A stretch of 64,000 bases of DNA, taken from assembly GCA_015689685.1 (NCBI GenBank), contig WVSL01000006.1, forward strand, positions 124,001 to 188,000, written 5' to 3'. Position 1 is the first letter of the stretch. The number at the start of each line of letters is the position of its first letter. The position numbers and the translations under genes are program-made. The stretch is from Rhodobacterales bacterium HKCCE2091. Lineage in GTDB: Bacteria > Pseudomonadota > Alphaproteobacteria > Rhodobacterales > Rhodobacteraceae. This document shows, piece after piece, positions 44,236 through 53,234 of this stretch. The notes under the pieces are model-generated. The model ran no database searches, had not been told where the DNA came from, and saw only the letters and a list, made by a program, of their open reading frames with translations.

Positions 44236-44490
44236 TCACCCGCCGCGGATGCGCCGCAGAAGCGGCTTGATGTCGAGGGCCGCGACCATGACGCCGAGCG
44301 GGAACATCCACCACGCGAGGAACGGCAGGATCGACAGGAGCCCGCCGATCATCAGGAGCAATCCCAGAACGAAGCGCAGGCCGGGCGGGACGTGCGCCCG
44401 GATCCAGACCAGCATCCGCAACACGCGGCGCCGGATGTCGAGCGCGTGCCGGCGCAGGCCGGGGGGAAGGCGCGAGAGGGAGAGGTTCAC
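44236..44490 (-). CDS. Small membrane protein of unknown function
   Basis: 84 aa. A basic, amphipathic N-terminus (SRLPPGLRRHALDIRRRVLR) precedes one or two hydrophobic segments (about 39-71, with FLAWWMFPLGVMVAALD) and a short basic tail. No family can be named. It lies upstream of the GNAT gene on the same strand, 71 bases apart. Confidence 0.6.
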   Translation of the reverse strand: MNLSLSRLPPGLRRHALDIRRRVLRMLVWIRAHVPPGLRFVLGLLLMIGGLLSILPFLAWWMFPLGVMVAALDIKPLLRRIRGG

Positions 44491-44692
44491 CAGATGTCAC
44501 CGCGTGATGGAGGCATTTCCGTGGTTCGGCTCAATGGCCTTCCCTTCCCGAGCAAGGTTTCACGCACCTGATATGGGGTCGCGACGGCGAACGGCAACTC
44601 GGCCCTGAACCCGCAAGGACCGCGCGGATCGGGGTATCACCGCGTTCCTGATCTGGCGGATGAAACGATCGACCCGTTAGAGGCAGCGCCAG

Positions 44693-46522
44693 TCACTCCA
44701 TCGCCTCCAGCTCGTCGATGAAGCCCGAGATCATCGACAGGCCCTTGTCCCAGAACGCGGGGTCGGAGGCATCGAGGCCGAAGGGGGCCAAGAGGTCCTT
44801 GTGGTGCTTGGAGCCCCCGGCCTTCAGCATCTCGAAATACTTCTCCTGGAAGCCCGGGTCGCCTTCCTCGTAGACCGCGTAGAGCGCGTTCACGAGGCCG
44901 TCGCCGAAGGCGTAGGCGTAGACGTAGAAAGGCGAATGGACGAAGTGCGGGATGTAGGCCCAGAAGGTCTCGTAGCCCTCCATGAAGTTGAACGCGGGGC
45001 CGAGGCTTTCGGCCTGCACGCTCATCCACAGCGCGCCGATGTCGTCGGGCGTCAGTTCGCCCTCGCGCCGGGCGGCGTGAAGCTTGCATTCGAAATCGTA
45101 GAACGCGATCTGGCGGACCACCGTGTTGATCATGTCCTCGACCTTGCCGGCCAGCAGGACCTTGCGCTCCGCGTCGTCCTTCGCGTTCGCCAGCAGGCGG
45201 CGGAAGGTCAGCATCTCGCCGAAGACCGATGCCGTTTCGGCCAGCGTGAGCGGCGTGTGCGACAGCATCTCCCCCTGACCGGCGGCGAGGCGCTGGTGAA
45301 CGCCGTGGCCGAGTTCATGCGCCAGCGTCATCACGTCCCGCGGTTTGCCGAGGTAGTTCAGCATGACGTAGGGGTGCGCGTCGGTGACGGTCGGATGGGC
45401 GAAGGCGCCCGGCGCCTTGCCCTCGGTCACGCCCGCGTCGATCCAGCCGTCGGTGAAGAACGGCTCGGACAGTTCGGCCATGCGCGGGTCGAATTCGGCG
45501 TAGGCGTTCTGCACCGTCTGGCGCGCCTCGTCCCACCCGACGATCCGGTCGGTTTCCATCGGCAGGGGCGCGTTGCGGTCCCAGACCTCCATCGTGTCGA
45601 GCCCGAGCCACTTCGCCTTCAGCGCGTAGTAACGGTGCGACAGGCGCGGGTAGGCGTCGACGACGGCGTTGCGCAGCGCCTCCACCACCTCGGGTTCGAC
45701 GTGGTTGGCGAGGTGACGGCCCGATTGCGGGGTCGGCAGCTTGCGCCAGCGGTCCTCGATCTCCTTCTCCTTCGCCAGCGTGTTGTGGACCCGCGCGAAG
45801 AGAGGCAGGCGGGTCGCGAAAGTCGCGGCGAGCGCGCGGGCGGCGGCCTCGCGGGTTTCGCGCTTCTGCTCGGTCAGGAGCGTCAGCGTCGCCTCGATCC
45901 CGAGCGTCTCGCCGTCGACGTCGAAGGTGAGGCCCGCGATGGTCTCGTCGAACAGCCGGTTCCACGCCGCTGCGCCGACGCTGGACTGGTCGTGGAGGAA
46001 CTCCTCCAGCTCGTCGGACAACTGGTAGGGTTTCATCGCGCGCATGCGGTCGAAGACCGGGCGGTACCGGGCGAGATCGGCGTTCGCGGCCATCAGCGCC
46101 TCGAACGCGTCGTCGGGGATACGGTTGAATTCCAGGCTGAAGAACACCAGCGGCGCGGTCGCCACGGTGATCCGGTCCTGGCAGTCGGACATGAACTTCG
46201 CCCGCGCCGGGTCGGTCGTCTTCTGGTAGTAGCGCAGCCCGGCGTAGGACATGACCCGCCCCGCGACCTGCTCGATCCGTTCGTTCCGCTGCACGCAGGT
46301 CAGCATGGCGTCGGCCGACAGGTCCGCGAGCCTGCCCTTGTAGTCGGCGGCGAAGGCCGCGCACTCGGTGTCCAGCCAGTCGAGGTCGCGGGCCAGTTCC
46401 GGCGCGTCCGGCGCGGCATAGAGATCGGTCAGGTCCCAGACCGGCAGATCGCCTAGGTTGCGGCCCCCCCCGGCGGAAGCATCGGCGTCGTGGACGGGGC
46501 GGGGGGCGGTGAAAGCGGTCAT
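44693..46522 (-). CDS. pepF: Oligoendopeptidase F, peptidase family M3
   Basis: 609 aa, normal for PepF. The zinc site is LAHELGHGVHQRL (H-E-x-x-H type) near residue 385, with the third ligand Glu in the following helix (LAETASVFGE). The protein cleaves small peptides in the cytoplasm. The ATG at 46522 is chosen because CGAGG lies six bases upstream and the family N-terminus (LPVWDLTDLYAAPD) follows; Mets at 46528 and 46585 are alternatives. It is monocistronic. Confidence 0.92.
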   Translation of the reverse strand: MTAFTAPRPVHDADASAGGGRNLGDLPVWDLTDLYAAPDAPELARDLDWLDTECAAFAADYKGRLADLSADAMLTCVQRNERIEQVAGRVMSYAGLRYYQKTTDPARAKFMSDCQDRITVATAPLVFFSLEFNRIPDDAFEALMAANADLARYRPVFDRMRAMKPYQLSDELEEFLHDQSSVGAAAWNRLFDETIAGLTFDVDGETLGIEATLTLLTEQKRETREAAARALAATFATRLPLFARVHNTLAKEKEIEDRWRKLPTPQSGRHLANHVEPEVVEALRNAVVDAYPRLSHRYYALKAKWLGLDTMEVWDRNAPLPMETDRIVGWDEARQTVQNAYAEFDPRMAELSEPFFTDGWIDAGVTEGKAPGAFAHPTVTDAHPYVMLNYLGKPRDVMTLAHELGHGVHQRLAAGQGEMLSHTPLTLAETASVFGEMLTFRRLLANAKDDAERKVLLAGKVEDMINTVVRQIAFYDFECKLHAARREGELTPDDIGALWMSVQAESLGPAFNFMEGYETFWAYIPHFVHSPFYVYAYAFGDGLVNALYAVYEEGDPGFQEKYFEMLKAGGSKHHKDLLAPFGLDASDPAFWDKGLSMISGFIDELEAME

Positions 46523-46670
46523 CTGCATCCTCGGCTGGTCGCGGGTCTGGCGTAACAGATAGTGCCGCGCCGGGTCGGAGTTCAATCGGCCGGTCGCGGG
46601 GACGTCGCGGCGCGCGTGCTATGCTGGCGGCACTGAAACGGAATCAATTTCGGATCGAGAGGACATTTCA

Positions 46671-47000
46671 ATGAAGAAAACGTTGCTTGTCGCGGCGCTC
46701 GCCGCCGTGTCGGTCGTCGCGGGATGCGGGGATTCGGGGCTCGGCGGCTCCGCGGATTCCGCGGTGTTCCGCGCCCGCAGCTTCGAAACCGGCCGCAGCC
46801 CCGCGGACCCCGTCACGGTCGGCGGCCGCAGCTACGAGGTCTTCGACGTGACCTATACCTACGACACCGGGCGGACCGAGGTCCGGCGGATTGCGCGGGT
46901 CGGCTTCACCGAGGTCGAGTGCGGCGGCGCCGATTGCGCGGACGCCGTCCAGCGTTACCTCGACCGCGACGAGGATGACGACGACGGCGGGATGTATTGA
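46671..47000 (+). CDS. Small lipoprotein of unknown function
   Basis: 109 aa. Signal peptide MKKTLLVAALAAVSVVAGC with lipobox VAGC, so the mature protein begins with a lipidated Cys about residue 19. The body has a beta-strand-rich SYEVFDVTYTYDTGRTEVRRIARV segment (partly quoted as SYEVFDVTYTYDTG) and a Cys pair (ECGGADC) that may form a disulfide; the end is strongly acidic (DEDDDDGG). A good AGAGGA site precedes the ATG. Function unknown. Confidence 0.75.
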   Translation: MKKTLLVAALAAVSVVAGCGDSGLGGSADSAVFRARSFETGRSPADPVTVGGRSYEVFDVTYTYDTGRTEVRRIARVGFTEVECGGADCADAVQRYLDRDEDDDDGGMY

Positions 47001-47010
47001 CCCGCCGGGA

Positions 47011-47373
47011 TCAGAGATCGACGCCGCCGTCGGGGTCGATCTCCACCCCCGGAACGTCGGGCAGGTCGGGCGCGTCGGGACGGCGGCGGATGATGATGTC
47101 GCCGTTCGGCAGCCGTTCGGGCAGCTCGTAGGCCGAGATGTCGTCGATCAGGCCGGAAAGCTCCTGCAGGAAGGGCAGCATCTCTTCCTCGAAGAACGGC
47201 CGCATCTCGTCCAGCAGCGGGCCCATCTCCTCGCGGAAGCCTTCGAGCATCCGCCGCGCACCCTCGCCGAACAGGTCCAGCCCGTCGCGGAAATCGTTGT
47301 CGCCATCCGCCTCCTGCGCGGCGGCGGGGCCGGCGAGGGCGAGCACGAGAAGGGCGGCGGCGATGCGTTTCAT
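47011..47373 (-). CDS. Exported acidic helical protein of unknown function
   Basis: 120 aa from the Met at 47373 (MKRIAAALLVLALAG, signal peptide cut after AAAQA). The mature part is acidic and helical (REEMGPLLDEMRPFFEEEML) with a C-terminal stretch of short acidic/Pro turns (DAPDLPDVPG). The layout is like the AAA+ adaptor-free, short periplasmic proteins common in Rhodobacterales; no function is known. It is convergent with the lipoprotein gene (10-base gap) and 22 bases downstream of the endonuclease-family gene. Confidence 0.7.
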   Translation of the reverse strand: MKRIAAALLVLALAGPAAAQEADGDNDFRDGLDLFGEGARRMLEGFREEMGPLLDEMRPFFEEEMLPFLQELSGLIDDISAYELPERLPNGDIIIRRRPDAPDLPDVPGVEIDPDGGVDL

Positions 47374-47395
47374 GGCCTCGAACATAGTGCGGCGA

Positions 47396-48427
47396 TCAGC
47401 CGGTTTCGAGATCGAGCGTCACCGGGAAGTGGTCGGACGCGACCAGCAGCGCCTCGCGCAGGGTCTCGTCCTGCCAGCAGGCGCGGTCGTCGAACGGGTG
47501 CCAGATGCGCCAGCGCCGCGCCATCGGCCTGAGCGCGGGCGAGACCATGATGTAGTCGAGCAGCGCGGCGAGGTACTGGCCGATCTCGGGCAGGAAGAAG
47601 CGTGCCGTCGTCGGCTGCGCCGACACCCGGCTTTGCAGCGCGCGGGCCGCGTGCGGGTCGAACAGCCGCATGTCGCGGGGCTGCCCCCGCCCGAGCACGA
47701 TTTCGACGCCGGACCGGCCGAACAGTTCCTCGTACTCGTCGAGGCCGGGACCGTCGTTGAAATCGCCGAGCACCGCGAGCCTGTCGCCGGCCTCCAGGTG
47801 CTGTTCCACCCGCTGCCGCAGCCAGACACACTGGGCAAGCTGCTTGCGGCGGTTGGCGATGGCGATCGCCATCATCTCCTCGGGGCCGGTGGCGCCGTGC
47901 GGGGCCTTGGACTTCGCGTGGACCCCGATCAGCCGCATCGGGCCGGACGCGGTGGTGAGCGCCACTTCCAGCGGCGGCTTCGACCAGCGCACGAGGTCCT
48001 CTTTGGCGTCGATGTCGAGGTCGATGCGGAAGGTTCCGTCGAACCTCGGCGCGTCGTCGCGCCCGGCGCTTCCCGTCGGCGGGCCGAGCGGCGCGTGATC
48101 GGCGTCGAGGCTGTCGGGGTCGTAGAGCAGGATGATCTCCTGCTGCGTGTCGTTCGGGTAGCCGGCCAGCGCCTCGCGGGCGCGCAGGCCGAACCGGGCG
48201 GCGAAGCCTTCCAGCGCGGCGCGGCCGTCGCGGCGGCGGTTGATGTCCGGGGCCTCGATCACCATCACCGCGTCGGCGTCGATGGCGGCGAAGACGTGGC
48301 CGAGCGCCCCGAGCTGTTCCCCCCGCGAAATGCCGTGCCGTCCCGACCGGCCGTTGTCGTCCAGCATCCGGCCGTCATCGCCGAACAGCGTGTTGAACCA
48401 TTCGACGTTGTAGGTGGCGATCCGCAT
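47396..48427 (-). CDS. Endonuclease/exonuclease/phosphatase (EEP) family protein
   Basis: 343 aa from MRIATYNVEWFN; upstream frame extension is ignored. EEP fold marks: TYNVEW at the start (metal-binding Asn), VIEAPD, GVHAKSK (His), LGDFNDGPG (catalytic Asp-x-Asn) and SDHFPV (C-terminal Asp-His). The family contains DNases, phosphatases and sphingomyelinases; which one applies is unclear. No signal peptide, so probably cytoplasmic. Its ATG overlaps the stop of the DnaJ-domain gene (TGATG), so the two are cotranscribed. Confidence 0.82.
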   Translation of the reverse strand: MRIATYNVEWFNTLFGDDGRMLDDNGRSGRHGISRGEQLGALGHVFAAIDADAVMVIEAPDINRRRDGRAALEGFAARFGLRAREALAGYPNDTQQEIILLYDPDSLDADHAPLGPPTGSAGRDDAPRFDGTFRIDLDIDAKEDLVRWSKPPLEVALTTASGPMRLIGVHAKSKAPHGATGPEEMMAIAIANRRKQLAQCVWLRQRVEQHLEAGDRLAVLGDFNDGPGLDEYEELFGRSGVEIVLGRGQPRDMRLFDPHAARALQSRVSAQPTTARFFLPEIGQYLAALLDYIMVSPALRPMARRWRIWHPFDDRACWQDETLREALLVASDHFPVTLDLETG

Positions 48428-49113
48428 CAGGATGCCGCCCGGTCCGCCTGCACCCGTTCCCACGCCCGGTTCACCGCCGTCAGCCGCGCCTCGGCGAGGC
48501 GCAGGGCTTCTTCCGGTACGCCGCGGCCCATCAGCCGGTCGGGATGGTTGTCGCGCACCAGCCCGCGCCAGCGCCGCCGGATCTCGGCCAGGTCCATGTC
48601 GGGCGTCGCGCCGAGCACGTCGTAGGGATCGGGCTCCTGCCCAGGCACCAGCCGCGCGCGCAGCCGCTCGAAACCGCGCGGGTCCATCCCGAAGATCGCG
48701 GCGACGCGGGCGAGAAACGCGTCCTCCTTCGGGTGGTAGGCCCCGTCGGCGCAGGCGATGTGGAACAGCCCCTCGATCAGGTCGGTCAGCACGTCGCTCT
48801 CGTCGGCGAACATCGCGCGGATGCGCTGCGCGTATTCCTCGAACCCGGCCACGTCCTCGCGCGCCATGTTGAACACCCGCGCCGCGGCCTTCTCGTCCTC
48901 CGGCGCGATCTGGAACACCTCGCGGAAGGCGGTCACCTCGTCGCGGGTCACGAGCCCGTCGGCCTTGGCCATCTTCGCCGCCAGCGCGATCACCGCGATG
49001 GTGAAGGCGGTGGTCCGCTCGGGCGGGGTGCGCAGGCGTTCGAACACCGCCGACAGCGCTTCGCCGGAAGCCAGCGCGGCAAGCGCCTGGGTGATGCGGG
49101 TCCAGACCGACAT
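48427..49113 (-). CDS. TerB-DnaJ domain protein (DjlA-like)
   Basis: 228 aa. Residues about 25-145 form a TerB-like helical domain (FTIAVIALAAKMAKADGLVTRDE), and residues about 160-225 a C-terminal J domain (DPYDVLGATPDMDLAEIRRRW and HPDRL, the HPD motif that stimulates DnaK). This is the soluble part of DjlA-type co-chaperones; the N-terminal membrane helix of enterobacterial DjlA is missing. It is translationally coupled to the EEP-family gene. Confidence 0.85.
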   Translation of the reverse strand: MSVWTRITQALAALASGEALSAVFERLRTPPERTTAFTIAVIALAAKMAKADGLVTRDEVTAFREVFQIAPEDEKAAARVFNMAREDVAGFEEYAQRIRAMFADESDVLTDLIEGLFHIACADGAYHPKEDAFLARVAAIFGMDPRGFERLRARLVPGQEPDPYDVLGATPDMDLAEIRRRWRGLVRDNHPDRLMGRGVPEEALRLAEARLTAVNRAWERVQADRAAS

Positions 49114-49167
49114 GGGGGCCTTGTAGCGGGTTCGCCGCGGGGCGTCAGATGAAAAACCCGTGCGGCA

Positions 49168-49641
49168 TCACAGAAATTTCCGCATCAGCACGAGGTCGAG
49201 GAACCGGCCGAACTTGTGGCCGACGCGGGGCAGGCGGGCCGCCTCGGCGTAGCCGGCGCGCGCATGGAAGGCGATGCCCGCCGCGTTCTCGGCCGACACG
49301 CCCGCGAACATGGACACGACACCGGCATCGCGGGCGTGGCCTTCGACCGCGGCAAGAAGCGCGCGGCCGATGCCCTGGCCCCGCGCGGCCGGGGCAAGGT
49401 TGATCGAGTGCTCCATCGTGAACCGGTAGCCCGGTCCGCCCCGGAACGGGAAGTAGACCGCGAAGCCGGCCACCGCGCCGGTCCCGTCCTCGGCCACGAA
49501 CACCGGCTCGGACGCGATCCGCGCGCGAAGGCCCTCGGCCGTCTTTTCCTCGGTGGTGAAGGTGATCGTGGAGTCCCGGATGATAGGGTTCCAGATCGCG
49601 GCGATGGCGTCCGCGTCGGCCGCGGTCGCGCGGCGGATCAC
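49168..49641 (-). CDS. GNAT-family acetyltransferase (phosphinothricin acetyltransferase-like)
   Basis: 157 aa, GTG start in a GTGA overlap with the upstream gene. The sequence VIRRATAADADAIAAIWN, then the segment IRDSTITFTTEEKT, is typical of Pat/bar-type transferases; the acetyl-CoA loop is ARGQGIGRALLAAVEGHA and the end AAGIAFHARAGYAE. The substrate is unknown; related enzymes acetylate methionine sulfone/sulfoximine or phosphinothricin. Confidence 0.83.
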   Translation of the reverse strand: MIRRATAADADAIAAIWNPIIRDSTITFTTEEKTAEGLRARIASEPVFVAEDGTGAVAGFAVYFPFRGGPGYRFTMEHSINLAPAARGQGIGRALLAAVEGHARDAGVVSMFAGVSAENAAGIAFHARAGYAEAARLPRVGHKFGRFLDLVLMRKFL

Positions 49642-50252
49642 AGCGTGACGGTCCCCGACGGGCCCGAAAGCGTCGCGGCCATGTCCGGCGCGTCCGCCGC
49701 CCGGATCGTCAGCCGCGGGTCGGGAAAGAGCGGCCGCAACGCGGACTCGAGCGCCTCCGGCTCCGGCGTCAGCAGAACCAGTTCCGACAGGCGCAAGCCG
49801 TGATCGGGCAGGCGCGGCGCGGGATGGGCGGTGCCCTCCCACTGCAGGACCGAGGGGAACAGCCCGTGATGTGGCGTCCGCCCGGTCTCCGGGATCGCCA
49901 CCCGCCAGCGGAAATCGCTGCGTGCCAGCGCGTGGATGCGGCCCACCCCGTCCGGCGCGGCCGCCAGCGCGGCGTCGAGATCGTCCGTCCGCGTCATCCA
50001 GGCCGACAGGCGGGGCGGGCCGGACACCTCGTCGAGCCCGAACCAGCGTGGCTGGCCCGGCGCGGGCAGGTCCGGGTCGATCGCGATGACCTCCAGGTAT
50101 TCGTCGGGGCCGAGCGACAGCAGGCGATTGTGCGTGCCCATCGCCGGATGCTCCCCGCCGGGGGCGAGCGCGACACCGAGTTTTTCCTCCGCCCAGGCGG
50201 TGCCGGTCGCGAGGTCGGGGGCGGTGATGACGATGTGATCGAGGGTCAGCAT
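49638..50252 (-). CDS. Glyoxalase/VOC-superfamily protein
   Basis: 204 aa from MLTLDHIVITAPDL. The pattern LDHIVI..DL..A..W.E.KLG and GTHNRLLSLG..EYLEVIAID matches the glyoxalase-like domain of PF13468 type. It could be a metal-dependent dioxygenase or isomerase relative; substrate not determinable. It overlaps the GNAT gene in GTGA, so both are one transcription unit. A 12-residue longer N-terminus is possible but less likely. Confidence 0.8.
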   Translation of the reverse strand: MLTLDHIVITAPDLATGTAWAEEKLGVALAPGGEHPAMGTHNRLLSLGPDEYLEVIAIDPDLPAPGQPRWFGLDEVSGPPRLSAWMTRTDDLDAALAAAPDGVGRIHALARSDFRWRVAIPETGRTPHHGLFPSVLQWEGTAHPAPRLPDHGLRLSELVLLTPEPEALESALRPLFPDPRLTIRAADAPDMAATLSGPSGTVTL

Positions 50253-50309
50253 GGGGCGCAATCTCGGCCGGTTTCCGCGCCGCGGCAAGACGCGAATGCG
50301 CGGCCCCGC

Positions 50310-50690
50310 TCAGCGCAATACCTCGCCCACGTCGATCCGGTTGCCGTCGTGGTCCGCGAAGACGAAGGCCCTGAGCCCGTAGGACTTGTCCTCCAGCCCC
50401 CGGATGATCCTGAAGCCCTGCGCCTCGCATCGACGACAGGTCTCGGTCGCGTCCGAGACCAGCATGTGCGCCACGTTGAACGACGGCGCGCGATGGGTCT
50501 TCTGAAGGGTCAGGTGCAGTTCGGCATCGTCCCGGCGCAGGATCATGAAGCCGACGGGGTCGCCGTTCTCGAACACCTTCTCGAAGCCGAACACGGCACG
50601 GTAGGCGTCGAGCGCGGCGTGGATGTCGCGCACCGGCAGCATGGCGGCGACGCGACCGAGGGTCGGGGCGGGGGCGGGACTGTTGGACAT
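50310..50690 (-). CDS. VOC-family protein (bleomycin-resistance/glyoxalase fold)
   Basis: 126 aa. VAAMLPVRDIHAALDAYRAVFGFEKVF is the N-terminal half of the VOC fold, DDAELHLTLQ and AFVFADHDGNRIDVGE complete it (His/Glu ligand positions). Known relatives are drug-binding proteins, dioxygenases and lyases; which one is uncertain. AAGGG lies upstream of the ATG. It precedes the other VOC gene on the same strand and is divergent from the 6S RNA. Confidence 0.8.
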   Translation of the reverse strand: MSNSPAPAPTLGRVAAMLPVRDIHAALDAYRAVFGFEKVFENGDPVGFMILRRDDAELHLTLQKTHRAPSFNVAHMLVSDATETCRRCEAQGFRIIRGLEDKSYGLRAFVFADHDGNRIDVGEVLR

Positions 50691-50737
50691 GACATACCCT
50701 TTCGATTCCCGGGCGGGGCGGGCGCCAGTCCGGACGG

Positions 50738-50868
50738 TGCCGGGGGCTGCGCGCGTCACCCGCGGTTCAGGGCAGTGCCTGGGATCAGCCTATGGGCATT
50801 GGTCGCCCGCATCAATCCCGCCGGCCCGCATCGCCGCGAAGCGTCGTTTTCCGGCGTGCGCCCCCGCG
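50738..50868 (+). ncRNA. ssrS: Putative 6S RNA
   Basis: Directly upstream of the 5-formyl-THF cyclo-ligase gene, the conserved place of 6S RNA (in Rhodobacter sphaeroides the two are cotranscribed). A closing stem pairs 50742-50755 with 50853-50865 (GGGGGC/GCGCGTC with GGCGTGCGCCCCC, one bulged T). An apical stem CAGTGCC/GGCATTG lies in the middle, with large unpaired flanks as in the promoter-mimic bubble. Boundaries are approximate; the downstream CCCGC-GTTC-GCGGG hairpin (50863-50876) may be the terminator or 3' processing site. Confidence 0.62.
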
Positions 50869-50891
50869 TTCGCGGGCCGAGTATCGAGCAC

Positions 50892-51461
50892 ATGGACAAG
50901 GCGGATATCAGGCGGCGCGCCTTCGCGGCGCGGGCGGAGGCCCACGGGACCGGGCGGGACGAGGCGGCGAACGCGGCGCTCCTGCGGGAAATCGGCGACG
51001 TGGCGGGGCGCGTGATCTCCGCCTACTGGCCGATGCGGACGGAGATCGACCCTCGCCCCGCGATCACCGCCCTTGCCGCCGCGAACCGCATCTGCCTGCC
51101 GGTGATCGCGGGCAAGGGTCTGCCCCTGACCTTCCGCGAATGGTCCCCCGGCGCGGCGATGACCGCGGGGCCGTTCGGGGCGGAGATCCCGGCCGAGGGC
51201 GAGATGCTGACCCCGGACATCCTGATCGTGCCGCTGGTGGCCTTCGATGCCGCGGGCGACCGGCTCGGCTACGGCGGCGGGTTCTACGACCGGACGCTGG
51301 CGAAGCTGCGCGCTGCCGGCCGGGTCCGGGCCATCGGTTTCGCCTACGCGGCGCAACAGATGCCCGAGGTGCCGGTGGAGCCGACCGATCAGCGGCTCGA
51401 CGTCGTGGTGACGGAGGACGGACCCGCCGCCCCTCTTGCCCGCGCCCGCGACAGGGCATAA
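50892..51461 (+). CDS. 5-formyltetrahydrofolate cyclo-ligase
   Basis: 189 aa. It converts 5-formyl-THF and ATP to 5,10-methenyl-THF. Family marks: the basic N-terminal helix DKADIRRRAFAARAEA, ISAYWPMRTEIDPRP, and LVAFDAAGDRLGYGGGFYDRTL, the nucleotide/substrate site. Length is normal. It follows the putative 6S RNA on the same strand and precedes the ymdB-like gene by nine bases, suggesting one transcript. In R. sphaeroides the homologue is called SalT. Confidence 0.92.
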   Translation: MDKADIRRRAFAARAEAHGTGRDEAANAALLREIGDVAGRVISAYWPMRTEIDPRPAITALAAANRICLPVIAGKGLPLTFREWSPGAAMTAGPFGAEIPAEGEMLTPDILIVPLVAFDAAGDRLGYGGGFYDRTLAKLRAAGRVRAIGFAYAAQQMPEVPVEPTDQRLDVVVTEDGPAAPLARARDRA

Positions 51462-51470
51462 TCCGGGCGG

Positions 51471-52283
51471 ATGCGTATCCTCTTTTTCGGTGACGTGATG
51501 GGCCGCTCCGGGCGTGCGGCGATCACCGGGCGCCTTCCGGCCCTGCGGGTGGACTGGGCGCTCGATTTCGTGGTGGTGAACGGCGAGAACGCGACCTCGG
51601 GCAACGGCCTGTCCGAACCCCATGCCCGCGCGATCCTGGCGGCGGGGGCGGACGTGGTGACGCTCGGCGACCACGCCTTCGACCAGCGTGACATGACCGG
51701 CCTGATCGAAACCGAACCCCGGATCCTGCGGCCGATCAACTTCGCCAAGACGGCGCCGGGCAAGGGCGTGCGGGTCTACGACGCGCCGGGCGGGCGGAAG
51801 GTCGTGGTCGCCCAGGTGCTCGGCCAGGTATTCATGAAGCGCGCATTCGACGACCCGTTCTCCGCCATCGACCTCGCGCTGCGCCCCTATCCGCTCGGCG
51901 GGCAGGCGGCGGCGGTGATCGTCGACATGCATTGCGAGGCCACGTCCGAGAAGATGGCGATGGGCCACTTCTGCGACGGCCGGGCGAGCCTCGTTGTCGG
52001 CACCCATACCCATGTCCCGACCGCGGACGCGATGATCCTGCCGGGCGGCACCGCCTACCTCACCGACGCGGGCATGTGCGGCGACTACCATTCCGTGATC
52101 GGGATGGAAAAGGCCGAGCCCATGCGCCGCTTCGTGACGGGCATGCCGAAGGACCGGTTCCAGCCCGCGAACGGCGAGGCGACGCTGTCGGGCGTGTTCG
52201 TGGAAACCGACGACAGGACGGGCAAGGCGCTGCGCGTGGCCCCCGTCCGGGTCGGCGGGCGGTTGCCCGAGGCGACCCCGTGA
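51471..52283 (+). CDS. YmdB-like metallophosphoesterase (TIGR00282 family)
   Basis: 270 aa. Metal-site motifs of the calcineurin-like fold are seen: FFGDVMGRSGR (Asp), VVNGENATSGNGL (Asn-Glu), LGDHAFDQ (His), DMHCEATSEK (His), GTHTHVPTADA (His pair). The Bacillus relative YmdB hydrolyses 2',3'-cyclic nucleotides and affects biofilm choice; the role here is inferred only from family. It overlaps the following DMT-transporter gene in GTGA and follows the cyclo-ligase gene closely. Confidence 0.88.
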   Translation: MRILFFGDVMGRSGRAAITGRLPALRVDWALDFVVVNGENATSGNGLSEPHARAILAAGADVVTLGDHAFDQRDMTGLIETEPRILRPINFAKTAPGKGVRVYDAPGGRKVVVAQVLGQVFMKRAFDDPFSAIDLALRPYPLGGQAAAVIVDMHCEATSEKMAMGHFCDGRASLVVGTHTHVPTADAMILPGGTAYLTDAGMCGDYHSVIGMEKAEPMRRFVTGMPKDRFQPANGEATLSGVFVETDDRTGKALRVAPVRVGGRLPEATP

Positions 52284-53197
52284 TACCCGCCCGCGGCGGG
52301 CTGGTGCTCGCCCTGATCGGGATCGGCGCGGCCTGGGGGATCACGCAGCCCTTCGCCAAGATGGCCGTGTCCGAAGGCTACCGGCACATCGGCATCGTGT
52401 TCTGGCAACTCACGCTCGGCGCGGTGATCCTCTGCGCGATGCTGGTGGCGATGCGGAAACCCCTGTCGCTGAAACCGGTGCACCTCGCGCTCTACACGAT
52501 GATCGCCTTTCTCGGCACGCTGTTCCCGAACGTCGCGGGCTACACCGCGGCGGTGCACCTGCCGGCCGGCATCCTGTCGATCGTGATCTCCTCGGTGCCG
52601 ATGCTGGCGCTGCCGGTGGCCATCGCGCTCGGAAACGACCGGTTCACGCTGGCCCGCGTCGCGGGGCTCGCGCTCGGCTTCTCGGCGATCCTGCTGATCG
52701 CGCTGCCGGAAACGAGCCTGCCGGACCGCGCGATGGTCGCCTGGCTTCCCATCGCCCTGATCGCGCCGGCCTTCTACGCGCTCGAAGGCAACCTCGTCGC
52801 GCGGCTCGGCACCTTCGGGCTCGACCCGGTGCAGGTGCTGGCGGGCGCGTCGATCACCGGCGCGCTGATCGCGGGCCCGGCGGCGGTCCTGTCGGGCGAA
52901 TGGATCGATCCGCGCCCGCCCTGGGGCCTGCCGGATCTCGCCATCCTGCTGACCGCCACCGCCCATGCCTTCGCCTACGCGGGCTACGTCTGGCTCGTCG
53001 GCCGGGCCGGGGCCGTGTTCGCGGCGCAGGTCAGCTACTTCGTCACCGGCTTCGGCGTGCTCTGGGCCGGGATCCTGCTCGGGGAGAGCTACTCGCCCTG
53101 GGTCTGGGCGGCGCTCGGCCTAATGTTCGCGGGCCTCTTCCTCGTCCAGCCGCGCCCGCGAGAGGGGATTGCGGGCGGGGCCGCCTTCGGAGAATGA
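52280..53197 (+). CDS. DMT-superfamily (EamA) transporter
   Basis: 305 aa, GTG start in GTGA overlap. Ten hydrophobic segments in two EamA halves; GAAWGITQPFAKMAV begins the first and WLPIALIAPAFYALEGNL the second. DMT proteins export or import metabolites such as amino acids or nucleosides; the substrate cannot be told. Coupled to the ymdB-like gene; SLC13 gene follows after 37 bases. Confidence 0.82.
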   Translation: MIPARGGLVLALIGIGAAWGITQPFAKMAVSEGYRHIGIVFWQLTLGAVILCAMLVAMRKPLSLKPVHLALYTMIAFLGTLFPNVAGYTAAVHLPAGILSIVISSVPMLALPVAIALGNDRFTLARVAGLALGFSAILLIALPETSLPDRAMVAWLPIALIAPAFYALEGNLVARLGTFGLDPVQVLAGASITGALIAGPAAVLSGEWIDPRPPWGLPDLAILLTATAHAFAYAGYVWLVGRAGAVFAAQVSYFVTGFGVLWAGILLGESYSPWVWAALGLMFAGLFLVQPRPREGIAGGAAFGE

Positions 53198-53234
53198 TGC
53201 CGCGATGCAGTAGCCGCCCGGAGCGACTCACGAC

